Origin: CAZUXY01 sp964624235
Lineage (GTDB): Bacteria; Spirochaetota; UBA4802; UBA5368
Direction of reading: 5' to 3'
Assembly: GCA_964624235.1 (NCBI GenBank)
Contig: CAZUXY010000016.1
Coordinates: forward strand, 1 to 64,000
DNA: 64,000 nucleotides
The notes under the pieces are model-generated. The model did not search any database and was not told where the DNA came from. It saw only the letters and a list, made by a program, of their open reading frames with translations. The translations under genes and the position numbers were made by a program. This document shows positions 54,501-63,081 of this stretch, in pieces. Every line of letters begins with the position of its first letter. The first letter of the stretch is position 1.

Positions 54501-54948
54501 CGTCGATAACCCCGCGGGCGGCGACCGGCTTCACCGACAGGTTTTCATCGTTCATGGCGAAACCGACCCATGCCATTCGGTATACGCCGGATTCTGAAAT
54601 TATTGTGCAGACACGGTTGAGCAGGTTAATCTCTTCGTCCGTGTTTAAAAGTGCGTTGGTGCATTCATCGAGCAGTCGATAGGAAAGAATAAGTTTTTTA
54701 TGGGCATCATTCTGCCGGGTGTTTTTTCTTAACAGAAACCAGCACAGTATTCCGGAAAATACGGCAATGACGATCATTATTGAACGCACAAAAATATCAT
54801 GAGGGGGAATAGTCAATAACAGGTTTTCAATGAAAGAGGTATGGTAAAAGAAGATGGTGTCTGCCAGCGCATCGATGATCCACATCAGCGCTCCCAGTGC
54901 CAGTGAAATTAATACCGCAGAGCGGGGTTTAATAGTGGTTAAGGTCAC
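51502..54948 (-). CDS. Multi-PAS/GAF sensor histidine kinase (HisKA_2 type)
   Basis: An 1148-residue kinase. Two membrane helices (about 12-30 and 55-72) precede a GAF domain (about 95-250), five PAS domains (about 270-390, 395-515, 575-695, 700-820 and 825-945), a HisKA_2 dimerisation domain with LREIHHRVKNNL (H957/H958) and a HATPase (about 1040-1148; NELVNNSLTHG). HisKA_2 kinases often work with CheY-like or light- or stress-response receivers. A coiled segment (about 515-575) links PAS 2 and 3. It is translated from within the receiver gene at 54945 by a four-base overlap. Confidence 0.92.
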   Translation of the reverse strand: MTLTTIKPRSAVLISLALGALMWIIDALADTIFFYHTSFIENLLLTIPPHDIFVRSIMIVIAVFSGILCWFLLRKNTRQNDAHKKLILSYRLLDECTNALLNTDEEINLLNRVCTIISESGVYRMAWVGFAMNDENLSVKPVAARGVIDGFFDDLVISWSENEHGRSPTGTAIRTGKPAIVNDIGKENNDTPWGTAAIARNYHSSIALPIRIENSVIGALNIFSSGPNAFSAEEAAILGRLAGNISLGVQSVRFKKQYMTDLDRLQHSEKRLKTVIDTSPRAIIVIDRNNIVTLWNPAAEKLFGWSSRSVTGTQLPIYNNGLTEDIFSILKYLWEGLSIEEIETSGVTREGITIDIRISAAPLLAPDGTIDSVLLIIADITEQKTLQTTIKEREALLNGIFRATPAGIGLVKNRILGWCNSFMKNLTGYTPEELEGKSARLLYPDDDEFEKVARVKHPLVEKYGVGTMETRWVRKDGTVIDILLSSSSLVPGDLSAGLVYTALDISELKKYNALINHQKQELESAVRDLQITNVKLEEINLELARSHEELKALNRQYQESEKRYRLLAENSIDVIWTMTLDGRFTYVSPSVTALAGFTPEEVLSMGLEQYITPESYSFVIEQIALELNKPVDERSISFKADLVQYTRERGPIDIEISCAFINDQNGNPVGIQGSTRDIGERKRAEEKIRASEEKFSRAFHTSPDSININRTSDGTYININDGFTKLTGYTSEEVIGKTSLEINIWADTADRQRLVEQLTRTGEVNNLEARFRLKNGSVKTGLMSARVITINNEQCILSITRDITEQKLAQAIINSERDRAQMYFETAGVMLITIDPMGRISMINQKGCEILGCERNDIIGKDWIDHFIPQRQRKKVNSVFKKIITGEYTPIEYFENPIVNSRGEERLMAWHNKVITHEAGVIIGVLSSGEDITERRAAEEKLKKSLREKELLLREIHHRVKNNLGIIYSILHFQKNIKSDQPVNYVLANTQNRVKSMALIHQNLYASEDLDRIDFSVYCHELLKELIKTMKPPGIRISTKIDVDTVNLNIDTVLPCGLIINELVNNSLTHGFKNRDTGTIKVEFHCGEDNRCVLSVTDNGQGLPEGMSLQEAKSLGMFIINSLTKQLGGKIEIESDKGLSISIFFDVN

Positions 54949-55343
54949 GCTATTTCATTATTAACCGACTCTTTTTTTATTATATGTATCAAGGGTTCCA
55001 GATCATGCGATTCAACCGGTTTGCCGAGAAAGCCCTTGAATGACCTGATGGTTTCGAACTCCATGTCGTTTTCCTTTACATACGCGCTCATAAAAATGAC
55101 GGGGATGTCTGAAATCGCCGATATTGATTTTGCCGCGGTTATTCCGTCTATATCGCCGGCGAGGCGGATATCCATGAGTATAAGGTCGGGTGCGAGCTGC
55201 CTGGCCAGAGTGATGGATTCTTCACCTGTGGATGTTTCTCCCGCGATGAGACAGTCCAGGTCTTCGAGAATGCTTATTATGTATTTTCTTATCAGGATTT
55301 CATCCTCAACGACAAGGACTCTTATTTTATTTCCTTCCGGCAT
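54945..55343 (-). CDS. Single-domain response regulator
   Basis: A 132-residue CheY-like receiver. The acidic pocket is VVEDE, the phospho-acceptor D58 lies in LILMDIRLAG, and the conserved lysine in FLGKPVESH. It is first of the minus-strand signalling operon and overlaps the kinase gene by four bases, so it is probably a direct partner of that kinase. Its output is unknown. Confidence 0.92.
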   Translation of the reverse strand: MPEGNKIRVLVVEDEILIRKYIISILEDLDCLIAGETSTGEESITLARQLAPDLILMDIRLAGDIDGITAAKSISAISDIPVIFMSAYVKENDMEFETIRSFKGFLGKPVESHDLEPLIHIIKKESVNNEIA

Positions 55344-55693
55344 TTTTATTTATCCTGGAATCTCCCGTTTCAGAGTTATGAATTTGATCGGCAGGTATTA
55401 AACGTTAGATGATAGTGGATATTATATAGTTATAGTATATAAATGAAGCGCATGAAATTCAAGAAAATTTTATGCGAAATTCTCGGGTTTATAATCGACA
55501 GGATCGGGAGTGTGGTACCGGCGGCGGATGATCCGTGGATTATATGATAACAGTTATTTGCGGTAATAAGGCATCTTGCCTTTTCAGGGTATATGCGTAT
55601 ATGGAAGATCGGGAGTGGGGTCTGGTGTATAATTCTTGACACACCCCGCTTCGACCGTTACTATCTCTAAATCCAATTACTGCGGGTTTGATT
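55344..55693. other. 350-base divergent intergenic region
   Basis: It separates the two-component operon (minus) from the hydantoinase-type operon (plus). It holds two near-identical short repeats, GATCGGGAGTGTGG (55500-55513) and GATCGGGAGTGGGG (55607-55620), which could be regulator half-sites. No gene was supported. Confidence 0.4.
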
Positions 55694-57373
55694 ATGCTCC
55701 TGGGACTTGACGTGGGTGGGACCCATACCGATGTGGTGATTCTTGATGAGAAAGGACTGGTGAATTCCGCCAAAGTGGTGACGAACCATGAGAACCTGCT
55801 GGAATCGGTCGACGACGGTATCAGCAGGGTCCTGGATGGAATAGACAAAAGCAGGGTTACCCGAATCAACCTGAGCACCACCCTCTCAACGAACGCAATC
55901 GTTGAAGGGAAGAACGACCGGGTCGCTGTTATCGTCTCGGCGGGCCCGGGTATCGAACCCGATAATTTTTCCATCGGTGACTTTTATTTGAAATCGACCG
56001 GATCGCTGGATCATCGCGGGACGGAGATTCAGCCCATCGATGAAAAACGCCTGGACGGCATTGCCAAAGAACTGACCCGATCAGGTGTTAAAACCGCCGC
56101 GGTGATCAGCAAGTTCTCGACCAGGAATCCCTCTCATGAAATCCATATTAAAGAAAAAATCCATGAGCAGATGGAGTTCATCACACTTGGCCACACGCTT
56201 TCAGGTATGCTCAATTTTCCTCGGCGGATCGTTACCGCCTATTATAATTCCGCGGTCTGGCGGCTGTATTCCGCTTTCGCCGGGGCCATAGAAACCACCG
56301 TAAAAGCGCAGGGTATTGAGGCCGGCATAAATATACTTAAGGCCGACGGCGGGACCATGCCTGTCAGCCTTTCGAAGATGATCCCCGTGGAAACGATACT
56401 CTCGGGTCCAGCTGCCAGTGTCATGGGAATAATTGCCCTTTGTGATATTACCGCCGATTCGATCATCCTGGACATCGGGGGAACCACCACCGATATCGCG
56501 GTTTTTGCGTCGGGCGCGCCCCTGATAGAGCCTTTCGGCATAGATATATCGGGACGGTACACGCTGGTCAGGGCGCTCAAGACACGATCAATCGGGATAG
56601 GCGGGGACTCGCGCATCGATGTGCATGAAGGGAAAATCACGGCGGGGCCCGAGCGGGAAGGTCCTTCACTGGCGGACGGCGGTAAAGCCGCTACCCTGAT
56701 TGATGCGTGTAACTTCAAGGGTATAATGCCGCACGGTGATTCCGAAGCATCCCGAAAGGGAATCGTTGCGCTGGCGTTACGAAATGGAATGGAACCCGGC
56801 GTTCTGGCTGATACAGCGATTGCGTACGCAGCCGAAAAGATACGTGCAGAAGTGGGGCTGCTGGTGGAAGAAATCAACAACAAGCCGGTATATACGATAC
56901 ATGAACTGATCGAGGGGAAGAAGGTGCTCCCTGAGAAAATTTATCTCATGGGGGGTCCCGCAAAGACTTTCTCGGGTATATTGTCCCATGTTTTCGGCAT
57001 GAAGGTCGAGGTGCCGGCGAAGTATGATGTCGCTAATGCCATCGGCGCGGCGCTCGCGAGAACCACTCTTTATCTGGACGTACTGGCCGATACGGAGAAA
57101 CGCCGACTGATCATTCCCGACATTCAGGTGAATATCGCAATTCCCTCCGGGTATTCCAGGGAGGAAGCGGAGCGCGACGCCAAAAAGTATCTTATGGAAT
57201 ATGTGAGGAAACAGGGAGTAAGCGATAAATACATACATGCGGAAATCGTGGAGTCGTCATCGTACAACATGATCCAGGGGTTCTCTACCACCGGCAGGAA
57301 TATCAGGGTTAAATGCCAGGTGAAACCGGGGATACTCCAGGAATACAACGATGTGGTGAGAAACCTATGCTGA
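55694..57373 (+). CDS. Hydantoinase/oxoprolinase family protein (HyuA-type)
   Basis: A 559-residue actin-like ATPase-fold protein of the HyuA family, ATP-dependent cyclic-amide hydrolases. The phosphate-binding loops are LLGLDVGGTHTD and ILDIGGTTTDIA, with STTLSTNAI and LMGGPAKTFSGIL further on. It is shorter than the classic HyuA subunits of about 690 residues, and no HyuB partner follows, so activity may differ. ATG 55694 is the likely start; a TTG lies two codons upstream. The deacetylase-type gene overlaps its end by seven bases. Confidence 0.85.
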   Translation: MLLGLDVGGTHTDVVILDEKGLVNSAKVVTNHENLLESVDDGISRVLDGIDKSRVTRINLSTTLSTNAIVEGKNDRVAVIVSAGPGIEPDNFSIGDFYLKSTGSLDHRGTEIQPIDEKRLDGIAKELTRSGVKTAAVISKFSTRNPSHEIHIKEKIHEQMEFITLGHTLSGMLNFPRRIVTAYYNSAVWRLYSAFAGAIETTVKAQGIEAGINILKADGGTMPVSLSKMIPVETILSGPAASVMGIIALCDITADSIILDIGGTTTDIAVFASGAPLIEPFGIDISGRYTLVRALKTRSIGIGGDSRIDVHEGKITAGPEREGPSLADGGKAATLIDACNFKGIMPHGDSEASRKGIVALALRNGMEPGVLADTAIAYAAEKIRAEVGLLVEEINNKPVYTIHELIEGKKVLPEKIYLMGGPAKTFSGILSHVFGMKVEVPAKYDVANAIGAALARTTLYLDVLADTEKRRLIIPDIQVNIAIPSGYSREEAERDAKKYLMEYVRKQGVSDKYIHAEIVESSSYNMIQGFSTTGRNIRVKCQVKPGILQEYNDVVRNLC

Positions 57374-58677
57374 AAGCAAGGAACCGTTTAGGGATCATCC
57401 TTTTTCCGGCTTACGACTGGGCCATAAGTCCCACACACCCGGAAAGGCAGGAACGCCTGCTGTATACACAGGACCAGCTGGTGGAGGAGGGGGTCTTCGA
57501 TATCGACGGGATAAGCGAATACAAGGCGGATATAGCGTCCATAGGCGATGTTGAGCGCATACATTTCTGCTTTCCCGATGTTAAGTCTGTTCTTACACAG
57601 TCTCATCTGATATCCGCGGGAGGGGCGATAAAAGCCGCGCGCCTGGTGATGGACGGTGAATCCGACAGGGCTTTCGCGCTGGTAAGGCCGCCCGGCCATC
57701 ACGCCATGAAGGTGGTCCACGGCGCCAGGGGATTCTGTAACGTAAACATCGAAGCCATAATGATCGAATATATACGCGAGCATTACGGTCATCGCAGGAT
57801 CGCCATCGTCGATACGGATTGTCATCACGGCGACGGAACCCAGGATATCTACTGGCATGATCCCGATACGCTGTTCATTTCCATGCACCAGGACGGGCGT
57901 ACACTATACCCGGGCTCGGGATTCATGGATGAGATGGGCGGCCCTTCCGCGCTGGGCAGGACCGTCAATATACCCCTCCCTCCTGAAACGACTGAAGAGG
58001 GATTTCTCTATGTTACCAAAGAGGTGGTACTTCCCATCATTGAACACTTCAAACCTGAGCTCATCATCAACTCGGCGGGCCAGGACAATCATTATACCGA
58101 CCCCATAACCAACATGAGTTTTTCGGCACAGGGTTACGCGCGGCTCAATGAACTGCTGAAGCCCGATATCGCCGTACTGGAAGGGGGTTACTCCATACAG
58201 GGCGCGCTGCCGTACGTGAACCTCGGCATAGTACTGGCCATGGCCGGACTGGACTATTCATACGTGCGGGAACCCGATTATATGAAGGAAATGATGAGGC
58301 AGCCACCGCAGATAACGCAGTATATCAAAAAAGTTTCAGAAGAGGCGCTGGACCGTTATTTTAATCCCGAGAACTACGCCAAGAGGACTAAAGCGGACAA
58401 TTACAACCTGCGAAAGAAATCCATTTTCTACGACACCGACGGCATTCGTGAAAACCAGGTTGAATCGGTCATGGTATGCAATGAATGCCGCGGCGTGCTG
58501 AAGATAGAAACCATCTCCACGGTGAACCCCTTGTGTCTGGGAGTAGAAATACCCATAGGGGCGTGCAGCCGTTGCAGGAACGAGGGTTACCGGATTTTTC
58601 AGGAGGGGAAAGAAAAAAACAAATACAGCCATATCCAGCTGATCAACCGCGTTGACCGGGAATACCTGAAAGCCTGA
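57367..58677 (+). CDS. Histone-deacetylase-family amidohydrolase with C-terminal zinc ribbon
   Basis: A 436-residue protein of the arginase/deacetylase fold. Active-site parts are intact: RPPGHHA (the His-His charge relay), DTDCHHGDGTQDIYW (zinc Asp and His), SAGQDNH (second zinc Asp) and LEGGYS (transition-state Tyr). Bacterial relatives deacetylate polyamines, acetoin-linked enzymes or other N-acyl substrates. The last 100 or so residues add two Cys pairs (VCNEC and CSRC), probably a zinc ribbon, which is unusual for the family. It is coupled to the HyuA-type gene. Confidence 0.9.
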   Translation: MLKARNRLGIILFPAYDWAISPTHPERQERLLYTQDQLVEEGVFDIDGISEYKADIASIGDVERIHFCFPDVKSVLTQSHLISAGGAIKAARLVMDGESDRAFALVRPPGHHAMKVVHGARGFCNVNIEAIMIEYIREHYGHRRIAIVDTDCHHGDGTQDIYWHDPDTLFISMHQDGRTLYPGSGFMDEMGGPSALGRTVNIPLPPETTEEGFLYVTKEVVLPIIEHFKPELIINSAGQDNHYTDPITNMSFSAQGYARLNELLKPDIAVLEGGYSIQGALPYVNLGIVLAMAGLDYSYVREPDYMKEMMRQPPQITQYIKKVSEEALDRYFNPENYAKRTKADNYNLRKKSIFYDTDGIRENQVESVMVCNECRGVLKIETISTVNPLCLGVEIPIGACSRCRNEGYRIFQEGKEKNKYSHIQLINRVDREYLKA

Positions 58678-58700
58678 ATAAGTCGACGTCTCAGCCGGGA

Positions 58701-58729
58701 ATGCCGGGTACGGTTGGTAGGCCCGGCAT
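58701..58729. terminator. Shared hairpin between convergent genes
   Basis: ATGCCGGG (58701-58708) pairs with CCCGGCAT (58722-58729). It lies between the deacetylase-type gene and glnN and touches the last base of the glnN stop codon. No T-run follows on either strand, so termination efficiency is uncertain. Confidence 0.4.
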
Positions 58730-60897
58730 CAGGAAATAAAAAGAATCTCCCAGAATTTCGGAAACGGCCACAATTCATCGTCCAGCACGGTCTCCAGAAA
58801 GTCGGCCTTTGTCCGTACGGCATTCATGACTGTTTTTATTTCATTGCAGTAAAAAGCGGCCTGTTCCTCTTCCGGATGGATGGATGCCGCTTTGACCCGT
58901 TTTTCCCTGAGTTCGTCCAGCAGCGTCATCAGGCCGCTGATGCCTCTGCTCAGTTTACTGAGCATATCCTTCTGTATCCCGGCATCCCTCGTATCTCCCG
59001 TTACCGATATAAGGGAGCTTATCGATGAAGCGACTATGCGCTGATAGTTCAATGCGCTCGGCAGCACGTGGTTCTGGACCATGTTGATCATGGTTGCGGC
59101 TTCGATATCTATCTCTTTGCAGTAGCGTTCAATCCTGATGGTGTAGCGTGATTTAAGTTCCACGGGGGAAAGCACCCGGAATTTCTCGAACAGCGACAAA
59201 GACTTTTCCGTTACCATATCTCTGAGGGACTCACTGGATGTTTTTTTATTGGGGAGTCCCCTCTTTGCGGCTTCCTTCTCCCAGTCCGCCGAATAATTAT
59301 CGCCGTTGAAAAGGACCGGTTTAATAACGGCTACCTCTTCTCTCATTACGTCGAAGGCGGCCTGTTTTATATCCTTGTTTCTGGACGAGATCCTGTCGGC
59401 AAGCACGTCCAGGCTTTCAGCGACTATGGTGTTAAGCACCGTGGCGGGGAACGATATCGACTGGGAGGACCCCACGGCCCTGAATTCGAATTTGTTGCCC
59501 GTGAAGGCGAAGGGTGATGTGCGGTTGCGGTCGGTATTGTCCTTGGACAGCGTGGGAAGGGTGGATATTCCCAGGTCTATTATCGCTTCGTTAGTCGCTT
59601 TGGAAATCACTCCGTTTTCGACATCAGTCAGTATCCTGGCGAGTTGCTCACCGAGGAAAACCGAGATTATCGCGGGAGGAGCCTCATTGGCGCCGAGCCG
59701 GTGGTCGTTCCCGGAACAGGCGATGGATGCACGCAGGATATCGGCATGATGATAGACCGCCCGTACGGCTGCTACCAGAAAAACAAGGAACTGGATATTG
59801 TCCTGGGGCGTGTTCCCGGGAGTAAAAAGATTGTTCCCGTTGTTGTCGGAAAGTGACCAGTTCAGATGTTTGCCGGACCCGTTTACTCCCGCGAAGGGTT
59901 TTTCATGCAGCAGTACCGAAAGCCGGTGCTTTCCCGCCACGTGCTTGAGTGTTTCCATGACGATCTGGTTATGGTCAACCGCAATATTGGCTTCTTCAAA
60001 TATCGGCGCGATTTCAAACTGACTGGGGGCGACCTCGTTGTGGCGGGTTTTCGCCGGGATGCCGAGCCTGAACAGTTCTTCCTCGACATCGTGCATGAAT
60101 GAAAGCACGCGTTCCTTTATGCTGCCGAAGTACTGGTCTTCAAGCTGCTGTCCCTTTGGAGGGGGCGCCCCGATGATAGTTCTTCCGCTGAGGACCAGGT
60201 CGGGCCTTTTGTAATAGTAATCGCGGTCTATAAGAAAATATTCCTGTTCAGCGCCGAGGGTGGAGTATACTTTAGTCACGGTGGTGTTTCCCAGGATATT
60301 AAGCAGTTTAAGTGAACCGCGGTTGATGGCATCACTGGCACGCAACAGCGGTGTTTTTTTATCCAGCGCCTCCCCAAAGTATGAAATAAACACCGACGGG
60401 ATGCACAGGGTGGTGCCCATGCCTCTTTTCAGTATAAACGCGGGGCTGGATGGGTCCCATGCGGTGTAACCCCGTGCCTCAAAAGTGGATCGTATCCCCC
60501 CGCTGGGAAAACTGGACGCGTCGGGTTCCCCCTGGACCAGCTGTTTCCCGGAAAACCGTTCAAGCACGCCTCCGTATTCGTTGAATTCGATAAATGAATC
60601 GTGTTTTTCGGCGGTTTGTCCGGTCATCGGCTGGAACCAGTGACTGAAGTGGGTCGCCCCTTTGGCGATGGCCCATTCCTTCATGGCGTGGGCCACAGCA
60701 TTGGCGGTTTCTATGTCCAGCCTTTTGCCATGGTAAATGATACCGACCAGTTTTCGATAAATTTCATGAGGGAGCTTCTGCTCCATAACCTGAATACTGA
60801 AAGTATCAGAGCCGAAAAATTCCGATACGGGACCGTTTTTATCCCTTGCCGTGACATAGCCGCGTTCCGCCGCTGTGTTGCTGTATGAACGTTTCAT
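58729..60897 (-). CDS. glnN: Glutamine synthetase type III
   Basis: A 722-residue GSIII, the large glutamine synthetase class found in Bacteroidetes, cyanobacteria and spirochaetes. It makes glutamine from glutamate and ammonia. Seen: THFSHWFQPMTG near the N-terminus, the glutamate/metal region YSTLGAEQEYFLID, PAKTRHNEVAPSQFEIAP, KPFAGVNGSGKHLNWS and NRTSPFAFTGNKFEFRA. Its ribosome-binding site GGAGG lies directly upstream. The neighbouring glnK and amtB on the same strand form a nitrogen-assimilation set. Its own promoter is unclear, and no sigma54 site was found. Confidence 0.95.
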   Translation of the reverse strand: MKRSYSNTAAERGYVTARDKNGPVSEFFGSDTFSIQVMEQKLPHEIYRKLVGIIYHGKRLDIETANAVAHAMKEWAIAKGATHFSHWFQPMTGQTAEKHDSFIEFNEYGGVLERFSGKQLVQGEPDASSFPSGGIRSTFEARGYTAWDPSSPAFILKRGMGTTLCIPSVFISYFGEALDKKTPLLRASDAINRGSLKLLNILGNTTVTKVYSTLGAEQEYFLIDRDYYYKRPDLVLSGRTIIGAPPPKGQQLEDQYFGSIKERVLSFMHDVEEELFRLGIPAKTRHNEVAPSQFEIAPIFEEANIAVDHNQIVMETLKHVAGKHRLSVLLHEKPFAGVNGSGKHLNWSLSDNNGNNLFTPGNTPQDNIQFLVFLVAAVRAVYHHADILRASIACSGNDHRLGANEAPPAIISVFLGEQLARILTDVENGVISKATNEAIIDLGISTLPTLSKDNTDRNRTSPFAFTGNKFEFRAVGSSQSISFPATVLNTIVAESLDVLADRISSRNKDIKQAAFDVMREEVAVIKPVLFNGDNYSADWEKEAAKRGLPNKKTSSESLRDMVTEKSLSLFEKFRVLSPVELKSRYTIRIERYCKEIDIEAATMINMVQNHVLPSALNYQRIVASSISSLISVTGDTRDAGIQKDMLSKLSRGISGLMTLLDELREKRVKAASIHPEEEQAAFYCNEIKTVMNAVRTKADFLETVLDDELWPFPKFWEILFIS

Positions 60898-61269
60898 TGA
60901 TCCTCCAGGGTACTCTATCGGTTTACCGCGGGCCCGCCCGGTTGTAATTAATACTTTTGATATTGCTGATCCCGGGTCCGCGGTTTTATCTGTTGCCGCT
61001 TTTTGATTCTGTCAATTTTTAGTATTCATTCTGAAAATGTATATAAGAAAAATATGTGGGTTTTCACCGAAAAATAACGGCCGCCCTGATGGTCAGAGCG
61101 AAACTTTCGCTGGAAGAATGAAAGGAAGGGTCGAATGATCTGAAGCGACAGCATGATCTCAATGCGGATACAGACACACTGTTCAGGGTGTAAGAATAAT
61201 CAAATTAATGAAGGTTTGATCTCCCGGGACACGCCGCGGGAGATCATCGGTTTTACGCAACAGGCAGAT
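60898..61269. other. 372-base region between glnN and glnK
   Basis: No gene was supported. A hairpin GATCTCCCG/CGGGAGATC (61219-61246) lies after the glnK stop on the minus strand but lacks a T-run. A minus-strand TTGACA occurs at about 61010, but the -10 spacing from it is poor. No TGGCAC-N5-TTGC sigma54 site was seen. Confidence 0.4.
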
Positions 61270-61611
61270 CTATCCTATTGCTTCACCTCCGCGCTCCATG
61301 GTGCGTATGCGTATGCATTCCTCAAGGTTAAATACAAAAATCTTGCCGTCTCCGATTTCTCCTTCGCCGGCGCTTCTTGTAATTGCGTTTATTGTGCGTT
61401 CCACAAAACCGTCATTGACCGCGATCTCGATCTTTACCTTGCGAAGCAGGTTGCCGACCTCCTTGACGCCGCGATACACCTCGGTTACTCCTTTCTGCCT
61501 GCCGCATCCCAGCACCTCTGAAACCGTTCTGAGGTATACATCTTCCCTGTCCAGTTCGGCCATGACCTGCTCCAGTTTGTGGGGCCGTATTATCGCAATA
61601 ATGTATTTCAT
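61270..61611 (-). CDS. glnK: PII nitrogen-regulatory protein
   Basis: A 113-residue PII protein, the trimeric sensor of ATP/ADP and 2-oxoglutarate that gates AmtB. Seen: CGRQKG (R38, Q39), the T-loop TEVYRGVKEVGN, KVKIEIAV and the GDGKIFVF signature, then IRTMERGGEAIG. In the T-loop Y46 is kept but position 51 is Glu, not Tyr, and position 49 is Val, so neither uridylylation/adenylylation at Y51 nor phosphorylation at S49 is possible. ATG 61611 has a GAGGAGG site. It follows amtB closely, so the two are one operon. Confidence 0.95.
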   Translation of the reverse strand: MKYIIAIIRPHKLEQVMAELDREDVYLRTVSEVLGCGRQKGVTEVYRGVKEVGNLLRKVKIEIAVNDGFVERTINAITRSAGEGEIGDGKIFVFNLEECIRIRTMERGGEAIG

Positions 61612-61648
61612 ATGGGTGTCCTCCTCGTTTTCATTACGGTATGCAGGA

Positions 61649-62878
61649 TTACTCGTGCAGAGTATATCCGGTCTCATGGTGCTGCGTCAGGTCCAGTCCT
61701 ATGTTTTCTTCACGGACCGTTACCCTCATGCCGATAAGCCTGTCCACCACTCTATAAAGTATGAAGGTCATCACGGCCGAGTAAGCAACGGCCACCACGG
61801 TGGTTAGAAACTGTACCCAGAGCTGGTGGGCATTGCCGTAAAAAAGACCGTCATTGCCTGAAGGATTAATGGTTTTGGTGGCGAACAATCCCGTTGCCAG
61901 GGCCCCTATAATACCGCCGATGCCGTGTACGCCGAATACATCCAGTGAATCATCGTATCCGAAACGAGCCTTTATGCTGGTAACGAAAAAGAAACAGATT
62001 GAACCCGCGAGTATGCCGATCAGCATGGCAGACAGGGGGGTGACATAACCCGCGGCGGGGGTAACCGCCACCAGTCCCGCCACCATCCCCGTTGCGACTC
62101 CCAGCATCGTGGGAACCTTGTTAACCAGCCAGTCGATGATCATCCAGGCGGCGCCGGCCGCCGCGGCCGCGGTATTGGTATTGATGAAAGCCGATACCGC
62201 CAGGGTGCCCGCTGAGCCGGCGCTTCCTGCGTTGAAACCGAACCAACCGAACCAGAGGAAACCGGCACCCAGTACGGCGAAGGGAAGGTTGTGAGGGGCC
62301 CTTGCGTGGTCGATGCCGTCTCTCTTGCCCAGCAGAAGCACGAATACGAGCGCCGCTATGCCGGCGTTGATATGAATAACGGTCCCTCCGGCAAAATCCA
62401 GCGCGCCCATACCGGCAAGCCAGCCGTCTTTCGCCCAGACCCAGTGGGCAAGCGGGTCATAAACCAGGGTGGCCCACAGGACCGTAAACAGGAGGAAACC
62501 TGAAAACTTTATTCGTTCTACGAAAGCGCCGATGATGAGGGCAGGGGTGATCACCGCGAACATCATCTGGAAAACCATGAACAACTGATGAGGCACCGTG
62601 GGCATGTACGTGCCGTGGGCCGCCATGCCTACACCGTTGAGCCCCAGCCACTCAAGTCCCCCGATAATGCCTCCTTTGTCGGGACCGAATGCCAGGGAAT
62701 ATCCGAAAAGTATCCACTGCAGGGATATTACGCATAGTATCACCAGGCACTGCATCAGCACGGACAGGATGTTCTTTTTCCTGACCAGTCCTCCATAAAA
62801 GAATGCCAGCGTCGGCGTCATAATCATTACCAGCGCTGATGAAATCAACACCCATGCGATATCGCTTGTATTCATCAC
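61649..62878 (-). CDS. amtB: Ammonium transporter
   Basis: A 409-residue Amt/Rh channel with about 11 membrane helices that conducts ammonium. Signature regions: AFFYGGLVRKKNI, FMVFQMMFAVITPALI, DFAGGTVIHINAG and GVHGIGGIIGALATG. The twin His and the Phe gate are in regions of normal composition. The cytoplasmic C-terminus is short (about 20 residues), so PII docking may rely mainly on loops. It is directly followed by glnK. The promoter is unclear; a minus-strand TTGACA lies at about 62940. Confidence 0.96.
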   Translation of the reverse strand: MMNTSDIAWVLISSALVMIMTPTLAFFYGGLVRKKNILSVLMQCLVILCVISLQWILFGYSLAFGPDKGGIIGGLEWLGLNGVGMAAHGTYMPTVPHQLFMVFQMMFAVITPALIIGAFVERIKFSGFLLFTVLWATLVYDPLAHWVWAKDGWLAGMGALDFAGGTVIHINAGIAALVFVLLLGKRDGIDHARAPHNLPFAVLGAGFLWFGWFGFNAGSAGSAGTLAVSAFINTNTAAAAAGAAWMIIDWLVNKVPTMLGVATGMVAGLVAVTPAAGYVTPLSAMLIGILAGSICFFFVTSIKARFGYDDSLDVFGVHGIGGIIGALATGLFATKTINPSGNDGLFYGNAHQLWVQFLTTVVAVAYSAVMTFILYRVVDRLIGMRVTVREENIGLDLTQHHETGYTLHE

Positions 62879-63081
62879 TGTCCCTCCGGGGTTGCTGAAA
62901 AAGAATATGGTGCAGGGTGTTTGATCGAAAAGTAGTTGTCAATGTCGGCGGCGCTTATTTACTTTTATTAAACACTATTTAACATCGGTGAAACAATGAG
63001 CTTCCGGCCGGGCAAGAGCTGGTGAGCAATGTTCAGGGGCACTGAAAGCTGTTTCATAATGATGTCAGTAATGCTAAACAC

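Noticed and set aside
55694..57373. HyuA-type protein as the missing activator of the dehydratase
   Set aside because: It shares the actin-like ATPase fold, but its motifs are those of hydantoinase/oxoprolinase proteins and it lacks the Cys pair that binds the activator's bridging cluster.
58729..62878. Sigma54 promoters for the nitrogen genes
   Set aside because: I looked for TGGCAC-N5-TTGC upstream of glnN and amtB on the minus strand and found none.
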